Assembly (NCBI GenBank): GCA_022447165.1
Contig: JAKVBR010000051.1
Span: forward strand, 1 to 10,628
DNA length: 10,628 nucleotides
DNA from: Phycisphaerales bacterium
Lineage (GTDB): Bacteria; Planctomycetota; Phycisphaerae; Phycisphaerales; SM1A02
Reading direction: 5' to 3'
The position numbers were made by a program, and so were the translations under genes. How positions within the stretch are numbered: the first letter of the stretch is position 1; each line of letters opens with the position of its first letter. Shown here one piece after another: positions 1-7,013 of this stretch. The notes under the pieces were generated by a model. It was not told the DNA's origin and did not search any database. It saw only the letters and a program-made list of their open reading frames with translations.

Positions 1-478
1 TAAGGCATTCTCAGTCACAGGATGGAAGATTGGTTGGGCAGTCGCGCCACCTCACTTAACAGAAGGCATTCGGAACGCCCACCAATTCCTGACATTCTGT
101 GCCGCAACACCGCTTCAGGTCGCAGCAGCTGAAGCACTCCTTGCGCCAGATGCGTATTTTAAGGAGTATACTGCTGAATACACTGAACGCAGAAATGTGC
201 TCGTAGAGGGGCTAAGCGTAGCGGGCTTCCGAGTTGAACCGCCCGCAGGCACATACTTTGTCCTTGCAAATCACACGCCATTTGGATTCGATGACGATGT
301 TGCATTTTGTCATCACCTCGCTCAGTCCTGCAAAGTCGTTGGCATCCCGCCCACTGCGTTCTATGCCCAGAGTAACGATGGGCAACAATATGTCCGATTT
401 GCGTTCTGTAAAGGCGTTGAAACACTAAAAAATGCGGTTGAACGCCTTCAAACACTGCGTGATGGGGTTGGCGTTTAG
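1..478 (+). CDS. Class I/II PLP-dependent aminotransferase, C-terminal part (5' end cut by window edge)
   Basis: The open frame begins at base 2 and runs 158 residues to a TAG at 476-478. It matches the C-terminal half of the fold-type I aminotransferases of the kynurenine/methionine aminotransferase (KAT, YbdL) group. These move an amino group between an amino acid and a 2-oxoacid in the cytoplasm using pyridoxal phosphate. The first visible residues read KAFSVTGWKIGW, the family's active-site block. By alignment with human KAT I, the very first lysine (bases 2-4) is the one that forms the Schiff base with PLP. The block TFCAATPLQVAAAEAL (31-46) and the arginine in YVRFAFCKG near the end, which should bind the substrate carboxylate, are also typical. 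The substrate cannot be decided from this half. The N-terminal half and the start lie outside the window. rplU follows on the same strand after 50 bases but has its own promoter. Confidence 0.9.
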   Translation, partial: KAFSVTGWKIGWAVAPPHLTEGIRNAHQFLTFCAATPLQVAAAEALLAPDAYFKEYTAEYTERRNVLVEGLSVAGFRVEPPAGTYFVLANHTPFGFDDDVAFCHHLAQSCKVVGIPPTAFYAQSNDGQQYVRFAFCKGVETLKNAVERLQTLRDGVGV

Positions 479-496
479 GGCGAATTTTGCTATCAT
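468..496 (+). promoter_or_regulatory. Sigma70-like promoter for rplU
   Basis: TTGGCG (468-473, 4 of 6 match to TTGACA) and TATCAT (491-496, 5 of 6 match to TATAAT) are separated by exactly 17 bases. Transcription would start around 503, giving a leader of about 26 bases that contains the rplU ribosome binding site. The -35 box lies inside the last codons of the aminotransferase gene. This is the best promoter in the window. It assumes a standard sigma70 consensus holds in this organism. Confidence 0.5.
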
Positions 497-515
497 GCCC
501 CGTTCCCCAAAACGG

Positions 516-521
516 TAGGAG
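516..521 (+). promoter_or_regulatory. Ribosome binding site of rplU
   Basis: TAGGAG lies 7 bases before the ATG at 529. It fixes the start there and rules out an in-frame TTG at 487, which lies upstream of the Shine-Dalgarno and overlaps the -10 region. Confidence 0.8.
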
Positions 522-528
522 CCAAATC

Positions 529-894
529 ATGTACGCAATCGTAGAAGACAGTGGAACTCAAATCAAAGTCAGCACAGGAGACGTCTTAAAGGTCGATCTT
601 CGAGATGTTGAGGGCGATACCATTACACTTGAAAACGTACTTATGATTGGCGGCGAAGGCGAGCCAACACTCGGTACACCGTATGTCGAAGGCGCTACAG
701 TTGCAGTTGAAGTTCTCGAAGAAGTCAAGGGCGACAAAATTGATGTCATCAAGTTTAAGAGACGTAAGGGCTACCGCCGTAAAACTGGTCACCGTCAACG
801 TTACTTAAAAGTCAAAATTGGTGAGATTTCAGCAAAGAAAACCACCAAGAAAAAGACCGCTAAAAAGACGACTAAAAAGTCTGACGACGAGTAA
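529..894 (+). CDS. rplU: 50S ribosomal protein L21 (bL21) with lysine-rich C-terminal tail
   Basis: This is a 121-residue large-subunit protein that binds 23S rRNA. It opens with the typical MYAIVEDSGTQIKVSTGD. Residues 71-100 carry the L21 signature, ending GYRRKTGHRQRYLKVKIGEI (81-100). The ATG at 529 fits both the protein family's usual start and the Shine-Dalgarno at 516-521. The body is the size of E. coli L21 (103 residues). It is followed by about 20 extra residues rich in K and T (102-118) ending in acidic DDE, probably a disordered RNA-contacting tail. In most bacteria rpmA (L27) follows directly; here the next gene is on the other strand, ending 6 bases away. The promoter at 468-496 should drive rplU independently of the aminotransferase. 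Confidence 0.97.
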   Translation: MYAIVEDSGTQIKVSTGDVLKVDLRDVEGDTITLENVLMIGGEGEPTLGTPYVEGATVAVEVLEEVKGDKIDVIKFKRRKGYRRKTGHRQRYLKVKIGEISAKKTTKKKTAKKTTKKSDDE

Positions 895-900
895 ACCTGT

Positions 901-1464
901 TTACTGATTCTTTATACGCTGGGCAGCGGCTTCAATAAGCCGTGCTATATGTGCATTTGGCTGGCTTCGGACGACGCCAGAGATTGTCGATGGGGAAAGT
1001 AAATCAACAAACCGTTCACTCTTTTCTTGTAACGCGATTGTGGCATCTTCAACGTCAAGGGTAATACCAGTTTGAGCATTCCCGCTTGGCCAGCAATATC
1101 CGCCACCACCATACACGCCAATCTCACCATTACTTATGATAATGTGTTCGAATACAAAATTCGTTGACGTTTCAGAAAGAGGTGTTTTGCCTGCTTCTGG
1201 AATCCATAACAATTGAATCTGTACGATTTGGCCGTGATTGAACTCGCCACTTCTAAGAGCGTCTTCGCTCAAATCAGTTATCCAAACAAACCCTTCGTTT
1301 GCAAATCCATCGGTACAGACAACGGTATGACAGTCGATCGGAAAGACGACTTGGTCAATACTGTAAGACTCAACTATAAGTGAACAGGCCGAGTTTGTGT
1401 TCTGAGCAACATGTGCGCAACCCAACAGCGAGACCATAAGACAACCAATAAAAGCGTTACGCAT
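901..1464 (-). CDS. Small secreted lipoprotein of unknown function
   Basis: The product is 187 residues. The start chosen is the ATG at 1464, because it gives a compact type II signal peptide: a basic N-terminus (MRN), a hydrophobic stretch and the lipobox SLLGC with the lipidated cysteine at residue 16. An upstream in-frame start at 1548 would bury this signal. After cleavage the protein would be lipid-anchored outside the cytoplasmic membrane. I recognise no family. Visible features are a glycine-rich GGGGYCWPSG at 120-129, a few cysteines that could pair (27, 45, 50, 124), predicted beta-rich middle strands, and a helical end (residues 140-187). The ATG overlaps the stop of the upstream amidohydrolase by 8 bases (ATGCGTAA, 1457-1464), so the two are probably translated together. 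No clear Shine-Dalgarno is seen before the ATG. Confidence 0.75.
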   Translation of the reverse strand: MRNAFIGCLMVSLLGCAHVAQNTNSACSLIVESYSIDQVVFPIDCHTVVCTDGFANEGFVWITDLSEDALRSGEFNHGQIVQIQLLWIPEAGKTPLSETSTNFVFEHIIISNGEIGVYGGGGYCWPSGNAQTGITLDVEDATIALQEKSERFVDLLSPSTISGVVRSQPNAHIARLIEAAAQRIKNQ

Positions 1465-2362
1465 CTTTGTGAATTGACTTCGTTGTTGGTGTTGTTGTAG
1501 ATGAATGAGATTGACCTGCGTAATCGATTTGCAAAAGTTCAAGTGCATTACGTTCGATAATTCCCTTTACCCGTGAGCGAGGCACCGCTGGAAGCGGAGT
1601 GCCCTTGATTGAAATATTGACGCTATAAAGTGACTCGATTGCTTGTTGCGGGGATGAAGTTGGAAACCCAGAGCCGAACAACAGGCGGTCAATCACACCG
1701 AGTGATGATGCTGTAGAAAGCGCGTTATACACCTGCCATGGCCGCGTTGCGATTCCAGAAACTTCAGCAAATACATGTTCATGTTTTCCTGCAAGAACAA
1801 GCATCTCATCAATCCATGGATAACCCATTTGTGTAAAGACAATTCGGAGTTCAGGATATGTTCGTGCGACTTCATCCCAATGTACTGGACGAGCAAACTC
1901 AAGAATCGCTGATGCTGGAATTGGATTCGGCATCGTGACAATGACCGGTAGTTTTTCTTGACAGCAGTGATCATAAATCTTCATCGCACTGGAATGCGTG
2001 GGGTGAAAACCTGCAAGTGCAGGTGAAACACAAACGCCTGCAAGCCCTAAGCGTTGGGCAATCTCGAGATCTTGTTTTGAAGACTCAGACATAGGGTCAA
2101 TGCCAGCAATTCCAATACGCCTGTCAGAATCTCTGCTCACAAACTCAGCAATTAGTTCATTTGGGACGTAAGCGCCTGCTAAATCAGCTCGATGACCTAG
2201 AACAAGCGAAGCATCAATACAAGACATTGCACGACCGTGAGCAGCGGCATCCCCACAATCTTCTGCCCAATTCCCCGATCCGCCCTTTGATAACTTCAAT
2301 GCAGTTTCCTGACCGAGTTGCTTTGGGTCAGACCATAATCGAGTATGACAATCAATAATCAT
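1457..2362 (-). CDS. Amidohydrolase family 2 protein (Amidohydro_2 / ACMSD-like TIM barrel), probably catalytically degenerate
   Basis: A 301-residue protein of the Amidohydro_2 superfamily (metal-dependent hydrolases and decarboxylases related to ACMSD). The barrel signals are in order: MIIDCHTRLW (1-10), IGIAGIDP (83-90), LPVIVTMPNP (138-147), LRIVFTQMGYPWIDEML (172-188) and LLFGSGFP (227-234). The family normally has HxH after strand 1, a His after strand 5, a His after strand 6 and an Asp after strand 8. Here the second His of HxH is R8, and the other positions are T143, Q178 and G232, so only H6 remains. Alignment at T143 is the least certain. The product is probably a pseudoenzyme or uses another mechanism. 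The start at 2362 is set by GGAG six bases upstream; a longer frame to 2434 would run into ubiE. It shares an 8-base overlap with the lipoprotein gene downstream. The Ser/Thr-rich end (286-295) is probably disordered. Confidence 0.85.
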   Translation of the reverse strand: MIIDCHTRLWSDPKQLGQETALKLSKGGSGNWAEDCGDAAAHGRAMSCIDASLVLGHRADLAGAYVPNELIAEFVSRDSDRRIGIAGIDPMSESSKQDLEIAQRLGLAGVCVSPALAGFHPTHSSAMKIYDHCCQEKLPVIVTMPNPIPASAILEFARPVHWDEVARTYPELRIVFTQMGYPWIDEMLVLAGKHEHVFAEVSGIATRPWQVYNALSTASSLGVIDRLLFGSGFPTSSPQQAIESLYSVNISIKGTPLPAVPRSRVKGIIERNALELLQIDYAGQSHSSTTTPTTKSIHKDA

Positions 2363-2368
2363 GAGGCG

Positions 2369-2372
2369 CTCC
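2369..2372 (-). promoter_or_regulatory. Ribosome binding site of the amidohydrolase-like gene
   Basis: On the minus strand TGGAG ends 6 bases before the ATG at 2362. It supports this start over the longer reading from 2434 and matches the conserved family N-terminus MIIDCH. Confidence 0.65.
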
Positions 2373-2383
2373 AGTATGTGTGG

Positions 2384-2389
2384 ATTGTA
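2384..2389 (-). promoter_or_regulatory. Possible -10 box for the amidohydrolase-lipoprotein pair
   Basis: TACAAT on the minus strand (5 of 6 match to TATAAT) lies in the 54-base gap between two divergent genes. It would start transcription about 15 bases before the ATG, just upstream of the Shine-Dalgarno. No convincing -35 box sits at the right distance (TGGATG at 17 bases matches only 3 of 6). Confidence 0.3.
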
Positions 2390-2416
2390 TCCGTTTCTAA
2401 GGGTATCATCCATCGA

Positions 2417-3205
2417 ATGCTCGAAAATGAACAACCTCAGGAATCCTCGCTAGGAACTGAAACTGCTTGGACGGAAGAAGAACTTGCTGAAAATCCTCAC
2501 CAAGCATGCGACAAGGCGAAGCGCGTTGAAGCGATGTTTACAGCAATTGCTGGCAAATATGACCTCAACAACCGTTTACATTCGCTCTGGCAAGACCAAA
2601 GGTGGAGAAAACGTGCGGTGGAGCTCTCAGGGATTTCACAACACAGCACAGTTGTTGATGTTGCCTGCGGTACCGGAGATCTTTCAATTGCCTTTAAACA
2701 GGCGGGCGCAGAGCATGTAATCGGAATTGATTTTACGTCGGCGATGCTTGATCTCGCGCTTACGAAGTCAACGATTGCTGGAACAGATATTGTGTTCCAG
2801 CAGGGCGATGCTATGGATCTAAAGTTAGAGGACGAATCAGCAGATGTGGTCTCAATTGCATTTGGAATCAGAAACGTCCAAGAGCCAGAAAAAGCGATTG
2901 GTGAGTTTTATCGAATCTTAAAGCCCGGTGGAACGCTCGTCATATTGGAATTCTCTACGCCATCTAATAGTGCGATTCGATTTTGTAATGATGTCTACAC
3001 AAAACACATCATGCCTTTTACTGCGACCCTGATCGCAGGCGATACGAGTGGTGCATACCAATATCTTCCTAAAAGCGTAGAAACATTTTCAACAGCCGAA
3101 GAATTGGCTGACTCAGTCGAACAGTGTGGTTTTGAGAAACTCCGTCAATTCCCACAAACATTTGGCGTCTGTACGATTACTCGGGCGATGAAGTCTGAGG
3201 CATAA
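2417..3205 (+). CDS. ubiE: Demethylmenaquinone / ubiquinone C-methyltransferase (UbiE/MenG/COQ5 family)
   Basis: A 262-residue SAM-dependent methyltransferase that adds the ring C-methyl group in the late steps of menaquinone or ubiquinone synthesis. Family marks include FTAIAGKYDLNNRLHS (41-56), the SAM-binding motif VVDVACGTGDLS (79-90), acidic residues after beta-2 (GIDFTSAMLDLA), FGIRNV (149-154), RILKPGG (166-172) and the C-terminal QYLPKSVETF (215-224). The ATG at 2417 is preferred. The in-frame ATG at 2345 would extend the protein over the divergent gene's start and adds residues unlike the family. Upstream, AAGGG is about 13 bases away, rather far for a Shine-Dalgarno. The first 30 residues are acidic and not part of the usual core. 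The 3' end overlaps the end of the convergent phnD-like gene by 29 bases. Which quinone is used cannot be told; no other quinone genes are in view. Confidence 0.93.
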   Translation: MLENEQPQESSLGTETAWTEEELAENPHQACDKAKRVEAMFTAIAGKYDLNNRLHSLWQDQRWRKRAVELSGISQHSTVVDVACGTGDLSIAFKQAGAEHVIGIDFTSAMLDLALTKSTIAGTDIVFQQGDAMDLKLEDESADVVSIAFGIRNVQEPEKAIGEFYRILKPGGTLVILEFSTPSNSAIRFCNDVYTKHIMPFTATLIAGDTSGAYQYLPKSVETFSTAEELADSVEQCGFEKLRQFPQTFGVCTITRAMKSEA

Positions 3206-4031
3206 AGTTGTTTGCCTCTTTCATGGCATCTTCAATTATCCTAAATTCGTCTACTGATGCTTCAATAAACCCTGAGCAACCAAGTGCATCAAGCACCTCG
3301 CTGTCTTCAATCACAATGAGTGCTGAAGTGATTGCTTCGCGAATCTCTTGGTCAAGTGTTGAATTACAAATCCATGGATTTGATACATCCTCAACGACTT
3401 GTAACACGTGGATATCTTCAAGGTCACAATGTTTTTGGAAATGCTCAGCAGAAATCGCGCCCGCATCATGAGTGCCAGACAACACGCTGAATACAGCAAA
3501 ATCTGAACGGTCTAAATAATCGTGAGAACGTAAATTTTTCGCATCTATTCCAGCATGTAACAGTAACGCTTTTGGAAGGAACGAGCCAGTGCTAGAAAGA
3601 GGATCACCAAAAGCGAATCGTTTGCCCTTGAGATCTTCTAATGTTTGAATTCCACTATCTGCTCTTGTCACAATCAGACCATTGCTTCGTTTAAGTCCCT
3701 TGTTCAGTTCAACTGCAAGAAGCACGTATGGATTTTGCAATTGATTTGCGAAGACAAAGCCGCTTGAATCCACGCGAGCGAAATCAACTCTGCCTTGCTC
3801 AAGTTCACCGCGACCCTGACTGATGTCGTCAAACAATCTCAAGTGAATAGATACAGGCCTTCCGAGTTGATGTGCAATTGGCTTTCGAATGGCTTCAATG
3901 ACAGGCTTTAACTTCTGGTACATCACCTTTGGTTTATCAGTTGGAAAAACACCAAAGTTAAGATGAAGCGTCTGGTCTTGAGCCATTGCAAAAGCGCAAA
4001 GAAGCCCAATTGTTGTTACTAAACGGAGCAT
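3177..4031 (-). CDS. PhnD-like periplasmic phosphate/phosphonate-type binding protein, without a transporter nearby
   Basis: A 284-residue protein of the Phosphonate-bd (PhnD-like) group of type II periplasmic binding proteins. The N-terminus MLRLVTTIGLLCAFAMAQDQ is a signal peptide with a likely cut after AMA (residue 17). No lipobox is seen, so it should be free in the periplasm. Family marks are FGVFPTDKP (26-34) with KLKPVIEAI (41-49), GRVDFARVDSSGFVFA (80-95), LEDLKGKRFAFGDPLSSTGSFLPKALL (131-157) and SVLSGTHDAGAISAEHFQK (182-200). The ligand may be phosphate, phosphite, a phosphonate or another small oxyanion; such domains also serve as sensory inputs. It lies 25 bases downstream of pntB on the same strand, so it is probably the last gene of the pntAB operon. 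No permease or ATPase gene of its own transporter is present in the window. Confidence 0.85.
   Translation of the reverse strand: MLRLVTTIGLLCAFAMAQDQTLHLNFGVFPTDKPKVMYQKLKPVIEAIRKPIAHQLGRPVSIHLRLFDDISQGRGELEQGRVDFARVDSSGFVFANQLQNPYVLLAVELNKGLKRSNGLIVTRADSGIQTLEDLKGKRFAFGDPLSSTGSFLPKALLLHAGIDAKNLRSHDYLDRSDFAVFSVLSGTHDAGAISAEHFQKHCDLEDIHVLQVVEDVSNPWICNSTLDQEIREAITSALIVIEDSEVLDALGCSGFIEASVDEFRIIEDAMKEANNFMPQTSSPE
3197..3221 (+). terminator. Weak hairpin at the end of ubiE, possible terminator
   Basis: GAGGCA (3197-3202) and TGCCTC (3213-3218) form a 6-base stem around a 10-base loop holding the ubiE stop codon, followed by only TTT. The loop is long and the T run short, so termination would be inefficient. 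Read on the other strand it has no T run. Confidence 0.3.
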
Positions 4032-4056
4032 TTCTTCATTGAATGATAACGCTCAT

Positions 4057-5448
4057 TCAGAGATGTGCAAGAATTGCGTCGACGTTTTCGCCAGCATCAC
4101 CAAAGAGCATCGATGTGTTGTCATGGAAGAAGAGTGGATTGCCTACGCCTGCATATCCAGCACCCATACTTCGTTTCATCACAATCACATTCCTTGCATC
4201 CCAAACTTCTAGAACAGGCATGCCAGCAATCGGTGAATTCGGGTCATTGAGTGCAGATGGATTCACAATGTCATTTGCTCCAATGACAAGCACGACATCA
4301 GTGTCACTAAACATGTGATTGATATCATCAAGTTCAAGGACAATGTCATATGGAATGTTGGCTTCTGCAAGGAGCACGTTCATGTGTCCAGGTAGCCTTC
4401 CTGCAACAGGGTGAATCGCAAACAACACTTCCTTGCCATCGCCTCGAAGTTGTTTTGTGATTTTCGCAATGGTGTGTTGTGCTTGAGCCACTGCCATTCC
4501 GTAGCCGGGAACGATGATGACGCGTTTTGCGTTCTTCAAGAGTTCTGTTGCACCCTCGGACTCAACTGCAGTAACTTCACCCTCTGGTGTTTCAACAGTT
4601 TCACCACCACCGCCATCAGTGCCAAATCCACCAAGAATAACGCTTGGAAGTGAACGGTTCATACCACGGCACATGAACAAACTAAGGATTGCACCACTAG
4701 AACCAACGAGCGCGCCAACAATGATCAGTAGGTCGTTGCCGAGCATAAAGCCCGCTGCTGCTGCAGCCCAACCTGAATAACTGTTGAGCATTGAAACCAC
4801 GACTGGCATATCAGCTCCGCCAATTGCCATCACAAGGTGAATGCCAAGAATGCCAGTTAAGACCATTGCAATGAGCAGATACATAAAGGACTGCTCATGG
4901 TGCCCCATGAATTGATAACCGAGCCAAATCGTTACGATGAATGCAATGAGATTGAGCACATGCCTTGCTGGAAGGATGAGTGGTTTGCCTGACATTTTTC
5001 CATCAAGTTTTGCATATGCAATGACTGAACCTGTAAATGTGATTGAACCAATGCAGACACCAACAAACACTTCGATTTCATGAATCAGTGTTTCGATAGG
5101 TGTGAGCCCAGCAACTGAATGAGGATCAAGTTGAAGACCGAGACCAACAAGAACTGCGGCGAGCCCTACAAAACTGTGCAGAATCGCAACAAGTTGCGGC
5201 ATGCCTGTCATTTGCACTTTGCGTGCTAGCGTCCACCCAATGATGAGAGCAGGCACGAGAGCGATTGCAAGTAAGCCATACGCATTCACTTCTTCACTTG
5301 CAGTCACAGCAACTAGGGCTAGGAGCATTCCAATGATGCCGTACCAATTGCCCCGACTAGCAGTTTCTTGTTTAGAGAGTCCACCCAAACTGAGAATGAA
5401 GAGAACCGCTCCGATGATGTAACAAATTGTGATTTCGCTTTGTGACAT
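4057..5448 (-). CDS. pntB: NAD(P) transhydrogenase subunit beta
   Basis: A 463-residue inner-membrane subunit. With PntA it couples proton flow across the membrane to hydride transfer between NADH and NADP+, mainly supplying NADPH. Residues 1-270 form the membrane domain. The proton-channel residues fall at exactly the E. coli positions: H91 (in ILHSFVGLAA), D213 (GGADMP) and N222 (MLNSYSG). MCRGMNRS (259-266) and GGFGTDG (273-279) precede an acidic linker (280-302). The NADP-binding domain III follows with GYGMAVAQAQ (315-324), HPVAGRLPGHMN (346-357), GANDIVNP (390-397) and MKRSMGAGYAG (424-434); K425 should contact the 2'-phosphate of NADP. The C-terminal GDAK of E. coli reads GDAG here (450-453). 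The length equals that of E. coli PntB (about 462). The ATG is 5 bases after the pntA stop; the AGGA in the last pntA codons probably serves as its Shine-Dalgarno. Confidence 0.97.
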   Translation of the reverse strand: MSQSEITICYIIGAVLFILSLGGLSKQETASRGNWYGIIGMLLALVAVTASEEVNAYGLLAIALVPALIIGWTLARKVQMTGMPQLVAILHSFVGLAAVLVGLGLQLDPHSVAGLTPIETLIHEIEVFVGVCIGSITFTGSVIAYAKLDGKMSGKPLILPARHVLNLIAFIVTIWLGYQFMGHHEQSFMYLLIAMVLTGILGIHLVMAIGGADMPVVVSMLNSYSGWAAAAAGFMLGNDLLIIVGALVGSSGAILSLFMCRGMNRSLPSVILGGFGTDGGGGETVETPEGEVTAVESEGATELLKNAKRVIIVPGYGMAVAQAQHTIAKITKQLRGDGKEVLFAIHPVAGRLPGHMNVLLAEANIPYDIVLELDDINHMFSDTDVVLVIGANDIVNPSALNDPNSPIAGMPVLEVWDARNVIVMKRSMGAGYAGVGNPLFFHDNTSMLFGDAGENVDAILAHL

Positions 5449-5453
5449 CTCTT

Positions 5454-7013
5454 TTATTTCCTAAACATTCCAAGCATGCGTTTGGTGACAAGGAAACCGC
5501 CTGCGATATTGATTGCTGCAAAGAAGACGGCAGCCATACCGAGGACCGTTGTAGCGTTCATTTCATTCGAAATCAGAAGAATCCCGCCAATGATGATGAT
5601 GCCTGAAATCGCGTTGGTCACACTCATCAGTGGAGTGTGCAATGCAGGGGTGACATTCCAAATCACTTGCCACCCAACAAAACATGCAAGGACAAACACT
5701 GTTAAGTGGCTTAAGAATGATTCTGGCACATTTGAACTGACAAAAACAATAGCAAGCGCAGTCAATGCGAGCAGTATTGGTTTGAAGATTGATAGGGCTG
5801 ACCTTTTGTCTTCTTCTGTTGCTTCCGGAACTTGCTTGGTTTCATCAACTGGCCTTTCGCCAGTGTCAACGGAGTATTTAGGACCGGGGTTTTGCGGTTT
5901 TGGTGGTGGCCATGTCGTTGCGCCTTCATGCGTCACCGTGCAACCGCGGATAATCTCGTTGTCCATATCGATTGCAAATGATTCGCATCCGCCTAACTCT
6001 TCGATGAGGTGAACAACAGCAGTGCCGTACAACCGGCTAGAGAGTGCAGCCATTCGACTCGGGAAATCGGTGTAGCCAAGAATCGTAACACCGTGATGAA
6101 CTACTTTTTCATGTGGGACAGTCAGTGTACAGTTGCCGCCGCGCTCAGCGGCAAGGTCGACAATGACTGAGCCTTCTTTCATTGATTCAACCATGCCGCT
6201 TGTGATGAGTTCGGGTGCTGGTCTGCCAGGAATAAGTGCTGTCGTGATAATGATGTCAACTTCGAGTGCTTGTTCAGCAAAAAGTTTAAGTTCTGCTTTT
6301 AAAAACTCTTCCGACATTGTTTTCGCATATCCGCCGCTTCCTTCGCCGTCCTCAGTTGGGAAGTCGAGTTGCAAAAACTCTCCGCCAAGAGATTCGACTT
6401 GTTCTCGAACGGCAAGCCGTGTGTCAAACGCACGAACAATTGCGCCAAGTCCCTTTGCAGTACCAAGTGATGCAAGACCAGCAACGCCGCCACCAATGAT
6501 GAGCACTTTTGCAGGGTCAATTTTACCTGCAGCGGTGATTTGTCCTGTGAAGAAGTGGGGGTACTCATTGGCCGCTTCGATGACAGCGCGATAACCCGCA
6601 ATATTTGACATCGCGCTTAGTACGTCCATCTTTTGAGCGCGAGTGATTCGCGGAATGCAATCGACTGCAATCGCAGTGACATTTTTCGCATTACAGATGT
6701 TTAAGTCATCTTCACTTTGTGCTGGCCAGAAAAAAGAGATGAGCGTCGCGCCATCTTTAAGCATTTCAAGTTCAGCATGTTTTGGTTCGCGAACTTTGAT
6801 GAGTAGGTCAGAGGTGCTCCAAACCGTTTCTGCATTATCAACAATCGTAGCGCCAACTGCTTCATAGGTTGCATCAGAATATTCAGCAGTTTCGCCTGCT
6901 CCACTTTCAACCTGTACATCAAACCCAAGTTTCTTGAGTTCACGTACGCTTTGCGGGACAAGTGCAACTCGTCTCTCGTTGTCTCTAATTTCTTTGGGTA
7001 CGCCTATGAGCAT
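5454..7013 (-). CDS. pntA: NAD(P) transhydrogenase subunit alpha (full-length, PntA1+PntA2 fused)
   Basis: A 519-residue subunit carrying the NAD(H)-binding domain I and part of the membrane domain. It begins MLIGVPKEIRDNERRVALVP, the alanine dehydrogenase/PNT N-terminal signature. SAMSNIAGYRAV (133-144) holds the arginine that lies over the nicotinamide. GGGVAGLAS (174-182) is the dinucleotide-binding loop and GYTDFPSRM (313-321) is the mobile loop. A Pro/Glu-rich linker (about 360-402) leads to about four membrane helices (405-510). Many bacteria split this subunit into two genes; here it is one, as in E. coli. Only a poor Shine-Dalgarno (AGAG) precedes the ATG at 7013, but the family start matches exactly. 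It heads an operon with pntB and the phnD-like gene and is transcribed away from the DUF5684-like gene. Confidence 0.97.
   Translation of the reverse strand: MLIGVPKEIRDNERRVALVPQSVRELKKLGFDVQVESGAGETAEYSDATYEAVGATIVDNAETVWSTSDLLIKVREPKHAELEMLKDGATLISFFWPAQSEDDLNICNAKNVTAIAVDCIPRITRAQKMDVLSAMSNIAGYRAVIEAANEYPHFFTGQITAAGKIDPAKVLIIGGGVAGLASLGTAKGLGAIVRAFDTRLAVREQVESLGGEFLQLDFPTEDGEGSGGYAKTMSEEFLKAELKLFAEQALEVDIIITTALIPGRPAPELITSGMVESMKEGSVIVDLAAERGGNCTLTVPHEKVVHHGVTILGYTDFPSRMAALSSRLYGTAVVHLIEELGGCESFAIDMDNEIIRGCTVTHEGATTWPPPKPQNPGPKYSVDTGERPVDETKQVPEATEEDKRSALSIFKPILLALTALAIVFVSSNVPESFLSHLTVFVLACFVGWQVIWNVTPALHTPLMSVTNAISGIIIIGGILLISNEMNATTVLGMAAVFFAAINIAGGFLVTKRMLGMFRK

Noticed and set aside
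487..528. TTG start giving L21 a 14-residue N-terminal extension
   Set aside because: The Shine-Dalgarno at 516-521 and the conserved family start both place the start at 529, and the extension overlaps the promoter.
159..530. Minus-strand open frame of 123 codons opposite the aminotransferase
   Set aside because: It lies over a clearly coding frame, has a His/Arg/Gln-rich composition typical of an antisense reading, and has no family resemblance.
831..882. A-rich repetitive stretch at the end of rplU as a DNA repeat or slippage site
   Set aside because: It is explained by AAA/AAG and ACC/ACG codons of the Lys/Thr tail. The frame stays open to a proper stop.
891..904. Inverted repeat GTAAAC-CT-GTTTAC between rplU and the lipoprotein gene as a two-way terminator
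   Set aside because: The loop is too short unless the stem is cut to 5 mostly A-T pairs, and no T run follows. It mostly reflects two facing TAA stops.
2345..2416. Longer ubiE reading from the ATG at 2345
   Set aside because: It would overlap the divergent gene's ribosome binding site and start, and adds residues not found in the family.
5476..6012. Plus-strand open frame of 178 codons opposite pntA
   Set aside because: It is Ser/Pro/Ile-biased and mirrors the codon pattern of pntA. The pntA reading is unambiguous.
6133..6594. Plus-strand open frame of 153 codons opposite pntA
   Set aside because: It is a low-complexity Ser/Pro/Ala-rich antisense shadow of a conserved gene.
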